Shown: positions 1-6,227 of the stretch, piece by piece | Layout: every line of letters begins with the position of its first letter | Position numbering within the stretch: the stretch's first letter is position 1 | NCBI GenBank assembly: GCA_945835085.1 | Contig: CAMAIG010000071.1 | Coordinates: 1-7,403 of the forward strand | DNA: 7,403 nucleotides | DNA from: an uncultured Ruminococcus sp. | Lineage (GTDB): Bacteria > Bacillota > Clostridia > Oscillospirales > Ruminococcaceae | Direction of reading: 5' to 3' | Made by a program: the position numbers and the translations under genes | Notes under the pieces: generated by a model | What the model was told of the DNA's origin: nothing | Seen by the model: only the letters and a program-made list of their open reading frames with translations | Database searches by the model: none

Positions 1-2603
1 GCTTCAAGCGCCTTTCCGATAAGGGAAACATCGCCTGCACCTGCCATTGCGCTGTCGGGACGTCCGCCGCCCTTTCCGCCTGTTACAGCCGCTACCTCCT
101 TAACGATCTTTCCTGCGTTTGCACCTGCTGCAACTGCCTCCTTGCCGCATACGCAGAGAATAGAAGCGCTGCTGCCGTTTACGGAAGCAAATACTACCAC
201 TGCATCGGGATTTTTGTCCTTGGCTTCGTCGCCCATCCTTCTGAGAGCGTCTGCTGCCACATCGGTAAGGCTTACGGTGGCTACTCTTACAGAGCCGACC
301 TGAACGGCATTTGCCATAATATCACCTGTCTGGGAAGCGGCAAGCCTGGAATTAAGCTCTGCCTTTTCCTTTTCAAGGTTCTTTATCTCCTGAGCAGCCT
401 GTGTGCACTTAGCGGGAACATCTTCGGGCTTAGCTATCTTGAGAGCCGATGCTGCTGCACAAAGAAGTCCGTTGTATTTTTCGATAAGCTTCATTACTCC
501 TGCACCGGTAACGGCTTCGATACGTCTTACGCCTGCTGCTACGGAGTTTTCGGAAAGTATCTTGAAAAGTCCCAGCCTTGCGGTGTTGTCGATATGTGTA
601 CCGCCGCAGAATTCAACGGAAACATCGCCTGCTCTTACTACACGGACGATATTGCCGTATTTTTCTCCGAACAGTGCCATTGCGCCCAGCTGCTTTGCTT
701 CTTCAATGGGCATTTCTGTCATTGTAACGGGGATTGCTCCGAAAATGTTGCTATTAACGATAGCCTCGATCTCTGCTATCTGCTCAGAGGTAACTGCCTC
801 AAAGTGGGAGAAGTCAAAACGGCATCTGTCGGCATCAACATAAGAACCTGCCTGATGAACATGGTCGCCAAGCACCTTTCTGAGTGCTGCCTGGAGAAGA
901 TGTGCTGCGGTGTGGTTTCTCATGATGGAGTATCTTCTCTCGCTGTCAACGGAAGCGGTAACATGGTCGCCCTTTGCGATACCGCCCATCTCAACGGTTC
1001 CAAAATGGAGATACTGACCCTTTGAGGTCTTCTTTGTATCGGTAACGGCAAAACGGCTCTCGCCTATGGTGATAACGCCCGTATCGCCCACCTGTCCGCC
1101 GCTTTCGGCATAGAAGGGAGAATTATTGAGGATAATTACGCCGCTTTCGCCCTCATTAAGCTCGGAAACCTCGGCGCTGTCTTTGAATACCGCCTGGACA
1201 TCTGCTCCGATCTCAAGCTGTGTGTAATCATAGCCTGTGAAGGTGGTCTTGGGAAGGTCAAGATTGCTCATTGCGTCCTCGTCCCATGATGAACCGCCCT
1301 TTGCGAGCCTGTCATCTCTTGAACGCTTTCTTGCCTCGGCAACACAAGCGTGGAAGCCCTCTTCGTCAATTGCTATGCCCTTTTCCTCGGCGATCTCCTT
1401 GGTAAGGTCAAGAGGGAAGCCATAGGTATCGGAAAGCTTGAAGGTGTCCTCGCCGGAGAGAGTTCCGCCTTCCTTTATTCCTGCAAGCATTTTGTTAAGA
1501 ACGTCCATGCCCGAGTCGATGGTCTTTGCAAAAGCCTCTTCCTCGCTGAGGATAAGCTTCTTTATATACTCACGCTTTTCTTCAAGCTCGGGATATGCAC
1601 ACTTGTTTTCCTCGATAACGGTATCTACTACCTGATAAAGAAAAGGCTCGTTAATGCCCAGAAGTCTGCCGTGACGTGCGGCTCTTCTCAGAAGTCGGCG
1701 CAGAACATATCCTCTGCCTGTATTGGAAGCCGTTACGCCGTCGCCTACCATGAAGGTGGTGCTTCTGATATGGTCGGTGATAACACGGAGGGAAATGTCC
1801 TTCTTCTCGTTTTCCTTATAATTTACGCCTGCAATGCGGCTGATGTGCTTCATGATATTCTGGACGGTATCGACCTCAAAAAGATTGTCAACGCCCTGCA
1901 TTGCACAGGCAAGTCTTTCAAGACCCATTCCTGTGTCGATATTCTTGTGAGCCATTTCGGTGTAGTTGCCGTTTCCGTCGCTGTCGAACTGGGAGAATAC
2001 AAGGTTCCATATCTCGATAACACGGTCGGCGTCGCTTGCCTGCTCGAAGCTCTCAAAGGGTCCGTATGCCTCTCCACGGTCAAAATGTATCTCAGAGCAG
2101 GGGCCGCAGGGACCGCTTCCGTGCTCCCAGAAGTTATCTGCCTTGCCAAGACGGATTATCCTGTCCTTGGGAATACCGATATCGTTCATCCAGATCTGCT
2201 CGGCTTCGTCATCGCTCTCGAAAATGGTTATCCACAGCCTGTCAGCGGGGATAGCAAGGGTCACGGTAAGAAACTCCCATGCCCATGCAATTGCTTCCTT
2301 CTTGAAATAATCACCGAAGGAGAAGTTTCCCAGCATCTCGAAATATGTGCCATGGCGGGCGGTTTTTCCCACTCTCTCGATATCGGGGGTGCGGATACAT
2401 TTCTGGCAGGTGGTAACTCTTACGTTGGGAGGAGTTTCTGTGCCGAGAAAGAATTTTTTCAGAGGTGCCATGCCGCTGTTGATGAGCAGAAGGCTGTTGT
2501 CGCCGCGGGGGATAAGGTTTGCGCTTGCCATTCTTGTGTGGTTCTTGCTTTCAAAGAAAGAAAGATACTTTTCACGCAGTTCGTTAAGACCTGTCCATTC
2601 CAT
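1..2603 (-). CDS. alaS: alanyl-tRNA synthetase (C-terminal end cut by window edge)
   Basis: Charges tRNA-Ala with alanine in the cytoplasm and hydrolyses mischarged Ser/Gly-tRNA-Ala. The protein reads MEWTGLNELREKY and stays open for 867 codons to the window edge. Family members are usually about 870-880 residues, so only some 5-15 residues are missing. The class II catalytic core is clear: HTRMASANLIPRGDNS (22-37), CQKCIRTPDIERVGKTARHG (66-85), then FEMLGNFSFGDYF (88-100). The editing domain has all four zinc/active-site residues, in NHTAAHLL (H564, H568) and CGGTH (C666, H670), the same numbers as I recall for the E. coli enzyme. The C-terminal C-Ala/DHHA1 part carries GGKGGGRPD ending at residue 850. 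The start is supported by an AGGAG Shine-Dalgarno 9 nt upstream. It lies 111 bp downstream of trmB with its own promoter. The leader of about 50 nt is too short for a T-box, a common control of Firmicute synthetase genes. No frameshift seen. Confidence 0.97.
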   Translation of the reverse strand, partial: MEWTGLNELREKYLSFFESKNHTRMASANLIPRGDNSLLLINSGMAPLKKFFLGTETPPNVRVTTCQKCIRTPDIERVGKTARHGTYFEMLGNFSFGDYFKKEAIAWAWEFLTVTLAIPADRLWITIFESDDEAEQIWMNDIGIPKDRIIRLGKADNFWEHGSGPCGPCSEIHFDRGEAYGPFESFEQASDADRVIEIWNLVFSQFDSDGNGNYTEMAHKNIDTGMGLERLACAMQGVDNLFEVDTVQNIMKHISRIAGVNYKENEKKDISLRVITDHIRSTTFMVGDGVTASNTGRGYVLRRLLRRAARHGRLLGINEPFLYQVVDTVIEENKCAYPELEEKREYIKKLILSEEEAFAKTIDSGMDVLNKMLAGIKEGGTLSGEDTFKLSDTYGFPLDLTKEIAEEKGIAIDEEGFHACVAEARKRSRDDRLAKGGSSWDEDAMSNLDLPKTTFTGYDYTQLEIGADVQAVFKDSAEVSELNEGESGVIILNNSPFYAESGGQVGDTGVITIGESRFAVTDTKKTSKGQYLHFGTVEMGGIAKGDHVTASVDSERRYSIMRNHTAAHLLQAALRKVLGDHVHQAGSYVDADRCRFDFSHFEAVTSEQIAEIEAIVNSNIFGAIPVTMTEMPIEEAKQLGAMALFGEKYGNIVRVVRAGDVSVEFCGGTHIDNTARLGLFKILSENSVAAGVRRIEAVTGAGVMKLIEKYNGLLCAAASALKIAKPEDVPAKCTQAAQEIKNLEKEKAELNSRLAASQTGDIMANAVQVGSVRVATVSLTDVAADALRRMGDEAKDKNPDAVVVFASVNGSSASILCVCGKEAVAAGANAGKIVKEVAAVTGGKGGGRPDSAMAGAGDVSLIGKALE

Positions 2604-2621
2604 TTTAAAAGACTCCTTTAA

Positions 2622-2637
2622 GGACGATGGTTCGTCC
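2622..2637 (-). other. small perfect hairpin in the alaS leader
   Basis: In the alaS mRNA sense, GGACGA and TCGTCC form a perfect 6-bp stem with a 4-nt ACCA loop. It lies about 15-30 nt after the predicted transcription start and ends only a few bases before the AGGAG ribosome binding site (about 2613-2617). There is no T tract, so it is not an intrinsic terminator. It could stabilise the 5' end or affect ribosome access; that role is inference. Confidence 0.5.
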
Positions 2638-2659
2638 GGATTTTTACATATACGAATAT

Positions 2660-2688
2660 ATTATAGCAATACACGACGAAAAAGTCAA
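2660..2688 (-). promoter_or_regulatory. sigma-A promoter of alaS
   Basis: Reading the minus strand, TTGACT (2683-2688) and a perfect TATAAT (2660-2665) are separated by exactly 17 bp. Transcription should start near 2653, giving a leader of about 50 nt before the alaS ATG at 2603. The promoter lies between trmB and alaS, so alaS can be transcribed independently. Read-through from trmB is also possible, since no terminator is visible between the two genes. Confidence 0.85.
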
Positions 2689-2714
2689 GAAAATTCTAAT
2701 AGGTATGATATATT

Positions 2715-3371
2715 TCATAGATGCGCAATCAGGAATTTGATAGTCTTGCCCTCTTCGGTAAACATTTTCTCATGCTCCGTTACAAGATTGCCCTCAAAAT
2801 CCGAATTGTGAAGGTCACGGGTGATATAGCTTATCTCAAAGCCCTCGGAGGTGAAATATTCCACGGAATCCTCAAAAAGCTCGTCGTCGTCGGTCTTGAA
2901 GCGTATCTCGCCGCCCTGCTTCAGAATGGTCTTGTACTGGGCAAGCTGGCGGGGGTGAGTAAGGCGGCGCTTGTTGTGCTTTCCGCGGTTCCAGGGGTTG
3001 CAGAAGTTTATGTAAATGCGGTCAACGCTGTCCTCGGGGGAAAAATATGTGGTGAGGTTTGCAACGTTTGCACGGAGAAGGATAAGGTTGTCATGCTCTT
3101 TGCCGTTTTCCGAAAAAAGCTGCTCTGCCGTGCGTCTGCCCACCCCAAGCATATCCTCCTTGATATCGGCGGCGATGATGTTTATATCGGGGTATTTCAG
3201 GGCGTGCTGGGCTGCAAAAAAGCACTTTCCGCAGCCTACCTCCAGATAAAGGGGACGGGAATTGTCGGCAAAGGCACTGTGCCATGTACCTTTGAGCGCC
3301 TCGCTGCCGTCAATGAAATAGTTGCATTTGTCAAGCTCGGGACGTGCCCATTTTTTCTTGCGTATTCTCAT
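2715..3371 (-). CDS. trmB: tRNA (guanine-N7-)-methyltransferase TrmB
   Basis: Transfers methyl from S-adenosylmethionine to N7 of G46 in the tRNA variable loop. The 218 residues match the usual TrmB size. The Rossmann SAM-binding motif is LEVGCGKCFF (43-52), followed by AADIKEDM (67-74). The family signature appears as NFCNPWNRGKHNKRRLTHP (122-140) and the C-terminal TEHEKMF (198-204). Two positions differ from the commonest bacterial form: the DPW-type motif is NPW (N125), and the usual TEYE-type motif is TEHE. I believe the NFCNPW form recurs in clostridial TrmB proteins, so this is probably a subfamily trait and not inactivation. The start has a GGAAAGGAA ribosome binding site about 8 nt upstream. 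The gene is divergent from pyrE and precedes alaS on the same strand; both act on tRNA. Confidence 0.95.
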   Translation of the reverse strand: MRIRKKKWARPELDKCNYFIDGSEALKGTWHSAFADNSRPLYLEVGCGKCFFAAQHALKYPDINIIAADIKEDMLGVGRRTAEQLFSENGKEHDNLILLRANVANLTTYFSPEDSVDRIYINFCNPWNRGKHNKRRLTHPRQLAQYKTILKQGGEIRFKTDDDELFEDSVEYFTSEGFEISYITRDLHNSDFEGNLVTEHEKMFTEEGKTIKFLIAHL

Positions 3372-3406
3372 TATATGTATTCCTTTCCAAATGATCTGCT
3401 TTTAAC

Positions 3407-3435
3407 ATTATAACATATTCACAATTAAAAAGCAA
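3407..3435 (-). promoter_or_regulatory. promoter of trmB
   Basis: On the minus strand, TTGCTT (3430-3435) is followed after 17 bp by a perfect TATAAT (3407-3412). The -10 is preceded by TGT, giving an extended -10 (TGnTATAAT) that would compensate for the weak -35. The start site would be near 3400, about 29 nt before the trmB ATG. It is back to back with the pyrE promoter, with 30 bp between the two -35 boxes. Confidence 0.75.
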
Positions 3436-3455
3436 AATATTTTATGCAAATATTT
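3432..3455. repeat. AT-rich repeat between divergent promoters
   Basis: The 8-bp self-complementary word AAATATTT occurs at 3435-3442 and again at 3448-3455, each preceded by GC or GCA (GCAAAATATTT and GCAAATATTT, about 14 bp apart). The pair is therefore both a direct and an inverted repeat. It lies between the -35 boxes of the trmB and pyrE promoters, where a shared operator or UP-type element would sit. The base composition is simple, so chance is a serious alternative. Confidence 0.35.
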
Positions 3456-3465
3456 AGTTAACCTG

Positions 3466-3494
3466 TTGAAATATACAAAAAAATATGATATAAT
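3466..3494 (+). promoter_or_regulatory. sigma-A promoter of pyrE
   Basis: TTGAAA (3466-3471) and a perfect TATAAT (3489-3494) are separated by 17 bp, with TGA just before the -10 (extended -10). The predicted start is near 3501, leaving a leader of about 114 nt before pyrE. No other promoter is seen before the downstream unknown gene, so this one probably drives both. Confidence 0.85.
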
Positions 3495-3500
3495 TATTTC

Positions 3501-3614
3501 ATATGTATTACTATTGTAATATCGGCAGGTCGGAACAGCCCTTTTGAAGCTGTTTCTGACAGGCAGGTATTGCCGTATGTGATGACGGAATATTATTATT
3601 AAGGGTGTGCGTAA
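3501..3614 (+). promoter_or_regulatory. structured 5' leader of pyrE
   Basis: An 11-bp stem pairs 3529-3539 with 3549-3560, with U3557 bulged, one G-U pair and a 9-nt loop. Around it, UGCCG (3571-3575) has three mutually exclusive partners: CGGCA at 3523-3527, GGCA at 3562-3565 and, through its CCG, ACGG at 3585-3588. An AT-rich tract with TATTATTATT follows, then the ribosome binding site AAGGGTG (3601-3607). A 14-codon reading frame (MYYYCNIGRSEQPF) starts at 3503, almost at the predicted transcript end, and stops inside the hairpin loop. No PyrR binding loop and no riboswitch class was recognised. Competing pairings suggest control of pyrE, but this is inference. Confidence 0.4.
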
Positions 3615-4274
3615 ATGAGCTACAAAAACGATTTTATCAGATTCATGGCAGACAGCGGTGTGCTTACCTTCGGGGATTTTACCCTCAAAAGCGGAAGAAA
3701 GGCACCTTATTTCATCAATACAGGAAACTATAAGACAGGCGCTCAGCTTGCAAAGCTCGGCGGCTTCTATGCCGACTGCATCAAGGAAAACGGCATTGAG
3801 GCAGAGTGCCTTTTCGGTCCTGCATACAAGGGCATTCCTCTTGCCTCCTGCGCTGCAATGGCACTTGCACAGAAATATAATATGGACGTAAGCTTTTGCT
3901 TTGACCGCAAGGAAGTGAAGGACCACGGCGAGGGCGGACTTTTTGTGGGCAAGCAGCCTGCAAAGGGCGAAAAGGTCGTTATCATCGAGGACGTAATGAC
4001 CTCGGGCAAGGCTCTCAAGGAGGTCTACCCTAAGCTCAAGGACGCTGCCGATGTGGATATCACAGGCATGGTCATTACCGTTGACAGAATGGAAAAGGCT
4101 CTTGATTCCGAGCTTTCCGCTGTTGAACAGGCTTATGAGGACTATGGCATCAGGGTATATTCCATTGTAAATATCAACGATATCATTGCCGCTATCGAGG
4201 AGGGCGTTATCGAAGGAAGGGAATACCTTGACAAAATGAAGGAATACCGTGCGCAGTACGGCGTAAACCGATAA
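3615..4274 (+). CDS. pyrE: orotate phosphoribosyltransferase
   Basis: Converts orotate and PRPP to orotidine 5'-monophosphate, the fifth step of de novo UMP synthesis, in the cytoplasm as a dimer. The 219 residues fit the family. Visible motifs in order: KSGRKAPYFINTGNY (25-39, orotate-side N-terminal hood), FGPAYKGIPLA (67-77), the mobile catalytic loop RKEVKDHGEGG (98-108) with conserved Lys and His, and the PRPP-binding motif VVIIEDVMTSGKA (121-133). The ATG follows AAGGGTG at a normal distance. No other pyrimidine gene is in the window, so pyrE is apart from any pyr cluster here. The next gene starts 30 bp downstream, suggesting one transcript. Control may act through the structured leader. 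Confidence 0.98.
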   Translation: MSYKNDFIRFMADSGVLTFGDFTLKSGRKAPYFINTGNYKTGAQLAKLGGFYADCIKENGIEAECLFGPAYKGIPLASCAAMALAQKYNMDVSFCFDRKEVKDHGEGGLFVGKQPAKGEKVVIIEDVMTSGKALKEVYPKLKDAADVDITGMVITVDRMEKALDSELSAVEQAYEDYGIRVYSIVNINDIIAAIEEGVIEGREYLDKMKEYRAQYGVNR

Positions 4275-4304
4275 TTTCACTATATTTGAAAGGAATGTTT
4301 TACA

Positions 4305-5834
4305 ATGAGCGTATGTCTGGATCTCACAGCTATCACTCCCGAGCTTTTTGACGCAGTTATCTGCATGGACAATTCTCCTGCATTTGCCGCATTCAAGGAG
4401 GAGATAGAGGCTATCATCGAGAATTTCAACGAAACGGGCAAGCTTCCTATCGCAACAAAGATCAATGCCTCCGATCTTACCGCAAAGTCTGAGAATACCT
4501 TGAAAAATATGCACAAGGCGTTCCTTATCTGGTCCTACAGCGAGGAAAAAAAGAACGGAAAGGACCCCGACTGCTGCTGTCATACCCTGGGCAAGCTTTT
4601 CTTCAAGTCCCAGCAGCAGCGAATCACCGCTCTCAACGGCGGCGAAACAAGATTTGACACGAGAAATGCCCGTGGGCTTATAGAAAACTTCAAGAACGTT
4701 ATGAATACCGATGCCGCTGCCTTCACAGAGGTCAAGGAGTTTTTCAGGGGCTATGTTTATGGCTATTTCTTCAATTATCTCAAGGAGATAACCATTATGA
4801 AGAAATACGCCGAGATGCTTGTATATCTGGGCGTTATGTCGGGAAAGGTAACGGCTACCGTTTCCGAGCAGCAGAAGATACTCCCCAAAATGGCGCTCCT
4901 TCTTCCCAATGACCGCTTCAAGTATATAAACGGCTTTGTTCCCACGGAGCTTACCCTTGATATTGTTTATGACAGGATAAACTTCGGCACTATGTCTGCC
5001 GAGGAGGCTGCTACCGTTAAGCAGCGCATTAAGGATTACATACTTGCAAACTGGAAGACCGACCGTGAGGATAATGTTGAGCTTATCAGCGACGATGTTA
5101 CCGCCTCCTTCTCCTCCACATATTTTGCCGAGTATGTAAGCGTTGCCGCTTTCTCCGAGGACCTTTACAACAAGAGCTTCTCGGGAACAAGGATATTCCT
5201 TGACTGCGACCGTGACGATACGGGAGATTACAGCGCTGCAAAGATCGCTGAGCTTACGGGAAACAAGTGCTCCCTCGATCACAATATTTTCTACAATTCC
5301 AACAGGGAAGCCTGCCTTGATACGGGCATTCACGGGGAGGAGCAGTGCTATGCATATCCCATTATCTTCCTTGACGGCGATGACTACTGCTATTCCATCG
5401 TTTATGAGGAGTTCATTTACCCTGTGCTTGACAGAGATATTTTTGTTCCCGCAAATATTCCTTCGGGAACCTTCCCCTTTGCCGATGAGCTTTTTGCCAC
5501 AAACCAGATACGCACTGCTGCGGGCATTACGGACAATACGATCACAGTCCGCCGTGACAGGCTTGCTGTGCTTGAACAGCTCAAAAGGCTTGCGGCTGAC
5601 ACTACTATGTCCGACAGAGATCGTGAGATGCTCATGCTTGAACAGATACTCTGCCTTGTAAGCGGAAACTGCGACGCCGAGAAATATCGCCGCATGGTGG
5701 TCGAGAATGTGTTCAATTCCGAAATATACGGTGTTTATATGCGTTACAGAGCCGAGCTTCTTGCAGGCGGCAATCTCATGAATTTTGAAACAAAGAAGGC
5801 ACTTCTTGACAGATTCAACAAGGCTTCCATCTGA
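4305..5834 (+). CDS. protein of unknown function, 509 residues, pyrE-linked
   Basis: I do not recognise this protein. The start has AAAGGA at 4289-4294, 10 nt upstream, and the gap to pyrE is only 30 bp, so co-transcription is likely. Coding use resembles pyrE and the frame runs uninterrupted to TGA. It appears soluble: no signal peptide and no membrane segment. The N-terminal half is rich in alpha-helix-type sequence with many Lys/Glu and aromatic residues (FFRGYVYGYFFNYL, 147-159). A CCCH cluster occurs at 90-93. The middle is acidic (RIFLDCDRDDTGDY, 296-309), followed by scattered Cys (301, 322, 337, 348, 362) and His (326, 343), which might bind metal but form no known finger. The C-terminus is again charged and helical (RRDRLAVLEQLKRLA, 416-430). 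A role near pyrimidine metabolism is suggested only by position. Its 3' end abuts the duplicated terminator region. Confidence 0.9.
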   Translation: MSVCLDLTAITPELFDAVICMDNSPAFAAFKEEIEAIIENFNETGKLPIATKINASDLTAKSENTLKNMHKAFLIWSYSEEKKNGKDPDCCCHTLGKLFFKSQQQRITALNGGETRFDTRNARGLIENFKNVMNTDAAAFTEVKEFFRGYVYGYFFNYLKEITIMKKYAEMLVYLGVMSGKVTATVSEQQKILPKMALLLPNDRFKYINGFVPTELTLDIVYDRINFGTMSAEEAATVKQRIKDYILANWKTDREDNVELISDDVTASFSSTYFAEYVSVAAFSEDLYNKSFSGTRIFLDCDRDDTGDYSAAKIAELTGNKCSLDHNIFYNSNREACLDTGIHGEEQCYAYPIIFLDGDDYCYSIVYEEFIYPVLDRDIFVPANIPSGTFPFADELFATNQIRTAAGITDNTITVRRDRLAVLEQLKRLAADTTMSDRDREMLMLEQILCLVSGNCDAEKYRRMVVENVFNSEIYGVYMRYRAELLAGGNLMNFETKKALLDRFNKASI

Positions 5835-5845
5835 TGATGTGACAA

Positions 5846-5872
5846 GACTGAGGGCGGCATTTTTGCCGCTCT
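5846..5872 (+). repeat. 27-bp direct repeat, copy 1 (hairpin after the unknown gene)
   Basis: Identical over 27 bp to 6181-6207. The sequence forms a strong hairpin here: CTGAGGGCGGCA (5848-5859) pairs with TGCCGCTCTCAG (5864-5875) around a TTTT loop, 12 bp with one G-U pair. It starts 13 nt after the stop codon of the 509-residue gene, where a terminator is expected. However, no T tract follows; a second small hairpin (TCAGCG/CGCTGA, 5872-5886) overlaps its 3' arm instead. It may therefore be a terminator stem cut off from its T tract. Confidence 0.8.
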
Positions 5873-5900
5873 CAGCGTGTCGCTGAAGCCAACTCGTTAG

Positions 5901-5977
5901 GCAAACAGCAGGGATTTCTATATTTTGCGGCTCGGTAACCCTTGTATTTAAGCCGTTTCTTATAGAAAAATGTTTGC
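5901..5977. repeat. compound imperfect hairpin, about 77 bp
   Basis: Three nested perfect arms face each other: GCAAACA (5901-5907) with TGTTTGC (5971-5977), TTTCTATA (5915-5922) with TATAGAAA (5961-5968), and CGGCT (5928-5932) with AGCCG (5951-5955). The apical part of 18 nt is not obviously paired. There is no convincing reading frame and no match to an RNA family I recognise. It could be a second small palindromic repeat next to the larger one, a structured RNA, or an older decayed element. It lies between the two 27-bp repeat copies. Confidence 0.6.
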
Positions 5978-5984
5978 TCTTTAT

Positions 5985-6164
5985 TTAAGGCAACACCGCA
6001 CAAAGCACGCCTAACAGCTTTGCACGCAATCTGCTTGCATATTTTCCGTCATCTTGCACAGAAATTTCTTGACAGGCGACAGCCTGCCTGCGAAATTTCT
6101 GTACAATCTGACGAAAAATCTGACTGCGCATCTTGCGCACAAGCTCTGTGCGGTGTTGCCTTAA
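5985..6164. mobile_element. MITE-like 180-bp palindromic element
   Basis: The ends are 22-bp inverted repeats with one mismatch (A6003 against C6146): TTAAGGCAACACCGCACA at the left and its complement at the right. Almost the whole unit folds on itself. Inner arms include CGTCA (6047-6051) with TGACG (6109-6113), a perfect 11-bp stem ACAGAAATTTC (6058-6068) with GAAATTTCTGT (6092-6102), and an apex CAGGC/GCCTG around GACA (6073-6086). The left arm has an extra segment of about 9 bp near 6007-6015. No transposase or other protein is encoded. Both ends read TTAA, so a TA or TTAA target duplication cannot be told apart from the repeat itself. Size, inverted ends and lack of coding fit a MITE moved by a transposase elsewhere; a REP-like structural repeat is the alternative. 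Confidence 0.75.
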
Positions 6165-6180
6165 GTGACCTTTTTCGACA

Positions 6181-6207
6181 GACTGAGGGCGGCATTTTTG
6201 CCGCTCT
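6181..6207 (+). repeat. 27-bp direct repeat, copy 2
   Basis: Perfect 27-bp copy of 5846-5872, starting 335 bp further on and 16 bp after the palindromic element. The match begins with GACTGAGGGCGG and ends with GCCGCTCT; a looser GACA precedes both copies. Unlike copy 1 it is followed by a T tract and forms a canonical terminator. Confidence 0.85.
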
Positions 6208-6215
6208 TTATTTTT
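6185..6215 (+). terminator. intrinsic terminator directly before the hydrolase RBS
   Basis: AGGGCGGCA (6186-6194) pairs with TGCCGCTCT (6199-6207) around a TTTT loop, nine base pairs with one G-U, and G6185-U6208 can extend it. It is followed by TTTATTTTT, ending at 6215. The shape is that of a Rho-independent terminator for the upstream transcript. The GGAGA ribosome binding site of the next gene begins at 6216, so there is no room for a promoter between them. Confidence 0.8.
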
Positions 6216-6227
6216 GGAGATGATACA

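Noticed and set aside
1350..2621. Open plus-strand frame of 423 codons
   Set aside because: It is antisense to the well-supported alaS catalytic core and has no family motif or ribosome binding site.
2604..2714. T-box riboswitch before alaS
   Set aside because: The promoter leaves only about 50 nt of leader, and no T-box sequence or terminator/anti-terminator pair is seen.
2721..3413. Open plus-strand frame of 230 codons opposite trmB
   Set aside because: It mirrors trmB, whose SAM-binding and tRNA-binding motifs, start and promoter are all visible.
3408..5333. Open minus-strand frame of 641 codons across pyrE and the unknown gene
   Set aside because: It is antisense to pyrE, which is certain from its motifs. 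The translated protein is low in recognisable structure, and the long opening follows from the codon bias of the sense genes.
6069..6107. Promoter inside the palindrome (TTGACA with TACAAT)
   Set aside because: The boxes are individually good but 27 bp apart, far from the 16-18 bp needed, and TTGACA is explained by the palindrome arm.
5846..6207. CRISPR array from the repeated 27-bp unit
   Set aside because: Only two copies 335 bp apart, each a terminator-like hairpin, with no regular spacers and no cas genes.
6165..6227. GTG start at 6165 extending the hydrolase by 21 residues
   Set aside because: The extension would encode the terminator hairpin and T tract and lacks a ribosome binding site, whereas GGAGA stands before the ATG at 6228.
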